Source of the DNA: Atkinsonella hypoxylon
Lineage: Eukaryota > Ascomycota > Sordariomycetes > Hypocreales > Clavicipitaceae
Reading direction: 5' to 3'
Length of the DNA: 64,000 bases
NCBI GenBank assembly: GCA_000729835.1
Contig: JFHB01000105.1
Span: 40,674-104,673, forward strand
Below are positions 57,558-64,000 of this stretch, in pieces; positions within the stretch are counted from its first letter, which is position 1; every line of letters starts with the position of its first letter. The notes beneath the pieces are model-generated. The model did not search any database. It worked only from the letters and a program-made list of their open reading frames with translations, and was not told the origin of the DNA. The translations under genes were made by a program, and so were the position numbers.

Positions 57558-57907
57558 GATGACTGGTTTAACAAGCAAGGAATTTCTCCGTCACATGGGG
57601 AAAAATGAAGTTTTACGGGCTTGCCTTCGAGAGGAGATTTCAGTACTTAAGTCATACCACTTAGGACAATTAAAATGCACCAGAAGCCGCAGGTGTCATC
57701 ACTCGCCCTCTGTCATCATGCTTAATCCCACCCCTCGGGACCTACTCTGATGACTATGTTGGCCCACAGCAATTATGGCTGGTTATGCTCGACGCTTTTG
57801 CCGAATGGCCTTCCAATTGCGTTAACGATCTTATTGATCTTTTGATTGAAATCGAAAAAAAAATTGACACACCACTGTAGTGTACAAGGGTCAAGTTGAA
57901 TCGGAGG

Positions 57908-58306
57908 ATGAGCTTTCAAGTTGGAATATCTTGCCATATTTTCGTGCACATTGGGCAGATACTTAACATGCGCGGTGCGGATGACCTTATACGAGAGACG
58001 TCAGATGAAGCTGAGAGGTCTGCTACCCTGCTCAACTACCTCGAGCGGTTAAGGATGGAAGCCTAGCTTGCCAAGGCTGGAATATTCAGTTTCGACTGAA
58101 GTTATCGGACGATGGAAATAAGCCGCGTTTGCGACAATGGACCATTCGGTTGAGCTTGGAGGCCATTGGAGGTATACATGAGGATCTACGGGAATACTTT
58201 GTATGCGAATTTGGAGGAGTCGGAAATCGCAGAACAGCCAATTGAGGCTGCGGCAGACTCAGGGAAGCTTGATGTATGGGAAGGCTGGAAGCAGCGGGTC
58301 AAATGA
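57908..58306 (+). pseudogene. decayed protein-coding gene with three in-frame stops
   Basis: One frame reads for 133 codons with protein-like composition but is broken by TAG at 58064, TGA at 58097 and TGA at 58151. It then ends at a natural-looking TGA at 58304. Segments either side of the stops look coding: GADDLIRETSDEAERSATLL and YLERLRMEA before the TAG, and NLEESEIAEQPIEAAADSGK with VWEGWKQRVK at the end. The stops would derive from CAG, CGA and CGA by single C-to-T changes. I do not recognise the family; earlier exons may lie at 57559-57750 on the same strand. The end is only six bases from the stop of the opposing fragment. Confidence 0.5.
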
Positions 58307-58312
58307 AGAAAC

Positions 58313-58605
58313 TTAGATTGACACTTCTATAGGTATGAAGAGCGAAGTAAAAACGGGCCTTTTGAAGTGCTTGATATATTTCACACCCGCCAACTCTACG
58401 AACAGCGCCTCCCGGATTCCGTATGTATTCAACTGTGCCAGCCCAACGGTGGCTTTTACTCGTGATATCTTCCCTATTAGTCCGTCAGGGATATATGTGC
58501 GAACAGTCCTTGTAATTTCAGGTGTGTAGCCACCATCGTAAAGAGGAATGAAGAATGTGTGAGAATTTGCACCCACAATGTGTCAGAGCCACATATTGCA
58601 GCCAT
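58313..58605 (-). pseudogene. possible broken gene or gene fragment
   Basis: An 87-codon frame ending at 58313 (ITRTVRTYIPDGLIGKISRV, then VGLAQLNTYGIREALFVELA) looks coding but has no ATG. The nearest ATG, at 58605, is in a different frame and follows a TTTATAAG box at 58676-58683. No convincing intron joins the two frames, so a frameshift is likely. The family is not recognised. An unannotated mini-intron remains possible. Confidence 0.3.
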
Positions 58606-60422
58606 GAATTCTTCTCACGTAGTGCTACAGAAAGTAAGAGAAGATCACAGTAGTAAGAGTTCCGTTCAGCCAGGGCTTATAAACCGCTTAACAATACTTG
58701 TTCGCCGTGACGCCCGGTAAGGAATTCCATGCCATCTCTCGGTCTGAAAATAGGCAGCGCTCACTGGAAGGGCATTGGGCGCTCAGCTACAAGCCCGAGA
58801 ATAGATTCATCGTGTCGTCGACCAACATACGGCACGGCAGATCCTAATGTTCCTTTGATAATTCCCGAGATACTGTAGTGGCACGCCGAGAGCCTAGCTT
58901 TGCTAGCCCTCACGGGCTCATGCAGCAGCCGCTCGCAAATTCAATTCAGTACTGCTGGGAAGATGCGGAGAAAACTTTGATTTTACTCAACAAGTTTCGT
59001 TGGCTGTGGTAATGCAGGCGGTCACACGGGTGATTGGTGTTGTCTTCTCGATCCATGGCTTATGTGTCGTTGCAGCCAATGAGGGTAGTTCCCTGGCGAG
59101 GAGGAGGGACATGGCTGTGAGCTGAGTTTTATAGGCACACCATCACACCATCACAGTGGTCCAAACGAAATACATTACGCCAATGTGAGAATAGAAGCCC
59201 CCGCGGAGTGAAGAACTTGTATGCTTTTTTTTTTTTTTTTTTCAAAGTAGTCATTTGTGACTTGCTTCCACCCAGTCAGGGGGGAATATAAAGACAGCCA
59301 AGAGTTGACACCGCCATGAAAATCAAGAATGCTCTCGGGAACAATGGCAGTACCCCTTCTGGCGTTTTGGAACCATGGCCTATGTGGACTGTATGAAGGA
59401 GGAATAACTTCAAGAGGGTTCCGTGACTTGGTGGCATGCCTGGCTGTCGCCCGGTATATAGATACTTGTATTAGGGGGGGGGGGGGTTCTAGCCGTTTTT
59501 TGCGACTCTGGCTAAATGATTGTGTTCTATTCGTGCCATGTCACGGACTGGGCTCCGTCGATTGGACCAATCATGGCTTTCCGGCTTGAACACCCGACTA
59601 TAACCGTTTTGCCAAATGCTGGATGGCTACGTTGACTGGCCTGGTTGCCGCAGTGCTAGGTTTCTTCTATTATCGCGGGGCCCCGGCTTTGCTGCATGCC
59701 ACTTCTTTAGGCGGACAATTTGGTTTCCGCTTCCCTGTTGACGTCTGAACTCTGTGGTAGGGTTGCAACGTGGAAACTGCGGATGGAGTTGATGGAGTGG
59801 GATGCCAGTTGCCAGGCACGGAAGTACCATGCTGTACAGCGTAGACAGCGTAGAGAAGGCCTACTTCTACTTCTCCTGTAATAACGAACGTTGTCCTGCC
59901 GCCAGTCTTTGCAGGCAACAAGGCTTGTGGATGGCATGGGAGGGAGCAGCCTCGTGCCCCTTTATATCGCTCTGCCTGGATCAGTTGACCAGCAGTGCCG
60001 TCTACCCCTCTATTTGCCAGACGCCAAACTGCTTGTAGTCTCGCCTTTCTCTTTGTATGTGTGAGCATTTCTGTCTCCTTGTACTGGCTTCGTGACTGAG
60101 GTATAAATTTGCGACGAAGATAGCCCCCTTCGCAAGGGACAGTGGCTCTTCAAACCTCGCTGGGCCGGTACAATCACCGCCCGTTCCTACGTCTTCCTTT
60201 ACGCGGTTGAAGGCTCTAGGTCCAGTCTGATTATTGGTCATCGCAAGTGGCTGGTCCAGCATGATCCTCGTTCCCCTCTCCACCGTCCCGTGGTTATGTC
60301 GCAGCAGAATACAACAACAACTATAGGAGCTCATCTTTTTTTTTTGCTTCACCTCATACTTGTGAGTTGCTTCTACTTCCTCAGACCTTTTCGCCTTGTA
60401 TATCGTTCCATGACTTGTAGCC
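58606..60422. other. 1.8 kb spacer, no gene seen
   Basis: Includes a T run at 59226-59242 and a G run at 59475-59485. Overlapping short frames on both strands are not protein-like. The right end should hold the promoter of the Zn2Cys6 gene. Confidence 0.4.
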
Positions 60423-61566
60423 ATGGAGCAGTCTTTCCGGCGGCTGCTGCCGCGGAAGTCCACGAGTCCCTCGATAAACGGAAATACCACCGACGGCGAA
60501 CGGCCCGCGTCTGAAACAGGCATTATGGCAGCTTCAACAGTAGGAGGTGGTCGTCGAACCTCCAAGTCCGTTCGAGCTGCTTGTGAGTCGTGTCGGCGTC
60601 AAAAATGCAAGGTAAGTCGCGGTATATATCGAGGGCTGGAATGGCGGGTCCATCTTGTACCATAAAAACACAAAGCTCTAAAGCCAGGACTTGCCTCCAG
60701 TGTGATGGGAAACGGCCAACATGCTCGCATTGCCACCGACAGCGGACACACTGTATATATATTACCGATTATTCTGGAGAAACACGGTTCTCGGCCTTGA
60801 GAAGAAGATACACCTCTCAAGAGGAGGAGCTTGAAATGCTGAGGAAGCTTCTCGACCACATCAGAACCAGTCCTCGAGATGAAGCGGACAGACTCGTTGA
60901 CTGTATTCGGTCTTGCTCGGACTCGACGGAGGCATTTAATCGCTACTTTACTTCGGGAAACAGCCAGCCTGGTGCTCACCCTGAGACAGAGACAGAGACA
61001 GAGACAGAGACAGAGACAGACTCAACGTCAGACCTCCAGATAGATGCACAATTTGTTGCCGAGTCGGAAGAATGGCCTGCACTCGGAGTGTCAATCCATG
61101 TCGAGGCCTTTCCCTGGACTACCGTTGCTTCGAGCGAAGTGGTGTCCACATTGATATCTCAATACTTCACTGTCGAGCGGCCCATTCTCCTGCCCACAGT
61201 TCACTACCAAAGCTTCGCTGACGAGATGAAGAAGGGCGATCTGACCAGCGAAGTCCACTGTTCTCCCCTTCTTGTCCACGCAATTTGTGCCCACCAATTT
61301 GTAAGCCCTGCCAATCTTTTCAGCTTTTTGTGGAAGTCTTTTGGGGTCTTTGCGTATAAAATATTGACACAGACCAGTTCCTGTCCCCTGCTTATCTCCA
61401 GGGATCGGTCGTCAACCGAGAGCTGGGACGGAGATTCTTGCAAGAGTGCTACAGGCTGCTTCGACTGAAGACGGGTGAAGTCAACTTACCTACAGCGCAG
61501 GCGCTGGCCTTGATGTACCAAGCTGAGCTTGCTGAGCACGTTTTTGATATTCCGCCAAGTATCTGA
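60423..61566 (+). CDS. shortened Zn2Cys6 transcription factor
   Basis: Exons 60423-60611, 60701-61300 and 61402-61566 give 317 residues. The binuclear zinc cluster is intact with C54, C57, C64, C71, C74 and C81 (CESCRRQKCKCDGKRPTCSHC), split by the first intron after K63. A coiled coil follows (YTSQEEELEMLRKLLDHIRT), then a Glu-Thr repeat encoded by GAGACA units. Next is the start of the fungal regulatory region (VSTLISQYFTVERPILLPTVHY; RRFLQECYRLLRLKTGEVNL). The protein stops after LAEHVFDIPPSI, where relatives normally continue for several hundred residues. The following 600 bases show no matching coding sequence, so this is a truncated gene, perhaps no longer functional or a dominant-negative DNA binder. 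Confidence 0.7.
60984..61019. repeat. coding hexanucleotide repeat (GAGACA)
   Basis: Six GAGACA units inside the truncated regulator encode a Glu-Thr run. The hexamer keeps frame, so copy number could vary without breaking the protein. Confidence 0.85.
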
Positions 61567-62706
61567 TACTCGAATCGGACTGATTCCGCGGATCTAACGC
61601 ATTTGGCGCATTGGCGGCGGATCTTTTGGTCTATGGGATAAGGTGACACACCTTTTGCGTTTCCTTGAACAACCTCCATCCAAATGATAAAATGAAATAC
61701 ACCATGTCTCCGTGCGTAGGATTTGCATGGCACACACTGTGATTTCTGGGGAATGTGGAACGATAAAATGTAGTTTGTTAAGGAAGAACATTATGTAGGA
61801 TACAAGCTAATTCCTAGAAACCGCGCAAGTTCAAATCGAACTGCACATCCAACGATGCCATCGAGTAAGATCATGGTCAGTCTAGGCTTTTACATGGTAG
61901 GCAAATCAAAGAGCTATTCTACGCCACCAAGATCCACAGTTAGCAGATCAGGGCAAGGTGTCGCACGGTATACGGAATATAGGGGGCTCTGACCGAAGAT
62001 TTAGTGTGGCGTAGCCAAGCCGTATTTTCTGCGACAGTTATGAGCCGGGGAGGTCTAGTGGCTTTAAAGCTAAAGGCCTATAAAGGCCTATAAATCGCTA
62101 TCGCTTCGAACCCTGCAATAGTAGTAAGAGAACAAAGAGATTACCTCGCTAGTTAAAGATACTAGAGCCTAGTAAACAGAGAGATACTAAGTAAAGAAAA
62201 GGACAAGTGTTAGTCCCTGCCTAGGTATATCACAGGAAATGTATATCTCCTTGATGTCACGGCACGATTCAATGGATTAGGTTTGAACACTGAAACTGCG
62301 GTGGTGTTGACCACAATCAACGAGTATAGAGAGACGAGTATAGAGAGGAAAGTGAAACAATTACAACGGTTGGGCGCACACAAGGGCACAATATCCTCGC
62401 TTGTGGGCGCGTGTCGCCTGAGGTCACGTGAAAATCACGTGCGCGACCGTAATCAGCCGACCGACACGTGACACTTGAGGACCGCAAGGGTGACAGGGCT
62501 AGGTCCAAGTAAATTTATGAGGAAGGAGCCTATCAACGGAGATGGTAAAAGTATACCGCTGGCTTTACGGAAAGTCAAGTCAAAAGTCCTGCCGGTTGCA
62601 TGGACCCCTGTTAAGGCTGCAGAAGACCTAATTGGCTGATTAAGCTATAAGCCCCACAATAAATATATAACGGGCTTACCCCTCTTCTCCCTCTACGTCC
62701 TCGCGC
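61567..62706. other. AT-rich spacer
   Basis: Holds the degenerate tRNA-like segment near 62044-62117 and no coding frame. Near 62411-62470 there are four ACGTG words (GTCACGTGAAAATCACGTGCG and GACACGTGACAC). Confidence 0.4.
62044..62117 (+). repeat. degenerate tRNA-derived (SINE-like) segment
   Basis: GCCGGGGAGGTCTAGTGGCT resembles a tRNA 5' end with an A box, and GCTTCGAACCCTG about 55 bases on resembles a B box. The stems do not pair properly and a duplicated AAAGGCCTATA lies between them, so this is not a working tRNA. A decayed tRNA-derived short interspersed repeat is the simplest reading. Confidence 0.3.
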
Positions 62707-63298
62707 TTAAGTGTTCGGGGCAGGTGCTGGCACCATTGCTACTCCCAGTGCATACTTCAGCCGCTGCCTCCTCGCCGTTACACTTCCACCCGCTGGCTGC
62801 CCAAGTTGTTCCAATAACTGGTTAATCTGACCACCTGCCGTCTGCTAGTTAGTATACATCAACTACACTACACTGTTGTTTGTACTACTCACCTGGCATA
62901 CTGTTGAGCTCGTCTATGGTCACCGCCGTCCCCTCAATTATTTCCCCTGATACAGGGCTATACATCGGCGCCAACTGTATTTGCCCAAAGTTAACTCTCT
63001 GGTTGTATGTCAAGGCAGGACCGTTTCGCAAGCTAGCACCTCATCCTCATTAGCCATAGTCGCGTATCGTCACCTTTATACAGAGGGAAATCGCTTACGC
63101 AGCTGTCATTGTGCGCCCGTGTTCTTGCAATATGCGCCCGTGTTCTTGTCGCATTTCCACTAGCTCCTGAAGAATTCTCTCTAGTAAAGCTGCATCCCGT
63201 GAAGCTGGAAGGTTGGGGCATAGCTCGACTTCACGAGCTATTACCTTTAGTGCTTCTGCCGCACGAACAAAATTCGGTTGCTCTAGTGGAGAATCCAT
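62707..63298 (-). CDS. 155-residue coiled-coil protein of an orphan fungal family
   Basis: Exons 63099-63298, 62893-63032 and 62707-62834, with introns of 66 and 58 bases, give 155 residues. Only the first exon appears as an open frame; the others were found from splice signals and phase. The protein begins MDSPLEQPNFVRAAEALKVI, has a coiled coil with a duplicated heptad-like unit (MRQEHGRILQEHGR), a middle strand region (QLAPMYSPVSGEIIEG), and ends with a helical part (INQLLEQLGQPAGGSVTARR) and a Pro/Ala tail. This layout resembles small coiled-coil proteins that recur as lineage-specific families in filamentous ascomycetes; that resemblance is from memory. The function is unknown. A CAG duplication at the third acceptor (GCAGACGGCAG) offers two splice sites; the downstream one keeps frame. 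Confidence 0.55.
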
Positions 63299-64000
63299 GG
63301 TGTAAGGTAGTGACTGTTAACAGTACTGTAATAAAGGGAACAAAAAACTTCCAAGTCAAAAATTTTGGAGGCCCAAAATTTAGGGGGTCAAGAATTTAGA
63401 GTCAAATGTTTGGAGGTCTGTGTTTTGTCCGCCGCGACGGACGGACGTCTGGGCCTTTTTGTACCCCGCCAGCAGTAGTGGCACGTGCCTGCACACGTAC
63501 ATTTAGTTAGAGGCATTTTAGTATCTGCCGAAGGAATTGCGACCTCGGATAGCTTAATTAGGAAGGTTGTAGCGTCAGTCACCGAAGAGTGCGTAAGCAC
63601 GGACTTTTGAATCCGCAGCAGCAACTAGGCCTAGAGTGGAAGAATAGTGGGGGCTTTAAATTAAATTGTAGAAACACTCTAATAGAGGTTACGCTTGTTA
63701 AAGGCCTAAGTTGTAGAAATCTTAAAAAATATTTAAAACAAGCATAGTAGTAATTATAACTTATATTGTTAAATAATAAAGCTCTAAATAATAGATATTC
63801 CAGTCAAAATCAATCTAGCTAATAGAGAGTGCTATAACTAAGGGCTTTACTAGCTAGGGGTCTTAACACCGGATACAAGAGACAGTAAAGTACGCAGCAA
63901 AATATCCATGTATAAAAGATACGTCGCACGTATGGCCATCTTGTTGGTTGGGCAACAAAGGTCCTGGCGAAGAGAAAGAGCACGACGCTAAAGACCCCGT
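63299..64000. other. AT-rich right end of the window
   Basis: Upstream region of the 155-residue gene followed by AT-rich DNA (63650-63850) with no visible gene. The final bases may run into another feature outside the window. Confidence 0.4.

Noticed and set aside
62411..62470. CACGTG/ACGTG words considered as an E-box regulatory cluster
   Set aside because: Four short words in AT-rich DNA, with no gene start close enough to assign a function.

Overview
The window is nuclear DNA of a filamentous ascomycete, most likely a sordariomycete and probably Hypocreales. The evidence is genes split by short (50-120 base) GT-AG introns, fungal families such as Zn2Cys6 regulators, PBN1, Mhr1/mL67, Ste11, Hsp104 and PrpF, and long gene-poor spacers. 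The order assignment comes from gene style and repeat motifs, not from a database match. The ends of the exons below were placed by reading splice signals and checking that phases add up. Each multi-exon model sums to a whole number of codons.

Layout. 1-8.85 kb has no convincing gene. 8.86-29.3 kb is an ordinary gene block: a caspase-like / homeodomain-like / rhodanese fusion protein (-), PBN1 (+), a Zn2Cys6 regulator (+), Hsp104/Hsp98 (-), mitochondrial Mhr1/mL67 (+), a PAPS-sulfotransferase-like protein (-), a dynamin/Mx-like GTPase (-) and prephenate dehydratase (-). 29.3-35.2 kb is gene-poor and leads into the long upstream region of the Ste11-type MAPKKK (+). 38.9-45 kb carries a gamma-glutamylcyclotransferase-like protein, a small secreted protein, a PrpF-family isomerase and a secreted metallophosphoesterase. 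From about 45 kb the DNA becomes patchier and more AT-rich, with miniature inverted-repeat elements, decayed genes and orphan genes. These are mixed with a hemerythrin-domain protein, a divergent succinate dehydrogenase C subunit, an effector-like secreted protein, a shortened Zn2Cys6 regulator and a 155-residue three-exon protein.

No operon-like pathway or biosynthetic cluster is visible. The genes are housekeeping and signalling units with separate promoters, often divergent pairs (hsp98/mhr1, the caspase gene/pbn1). The most unusual finding is the caspase-homeodomain-rhodanese fusion at 8.86-11.9 kb. Next come the inverted-repeat element family (40.6 and 53.2 kb), a separate TA-flanked element (46.0-46.3 kb), a pseudogene with three C-to-T-type stops at 57.9-58.3 kb, and the SDHC-like paralogue.
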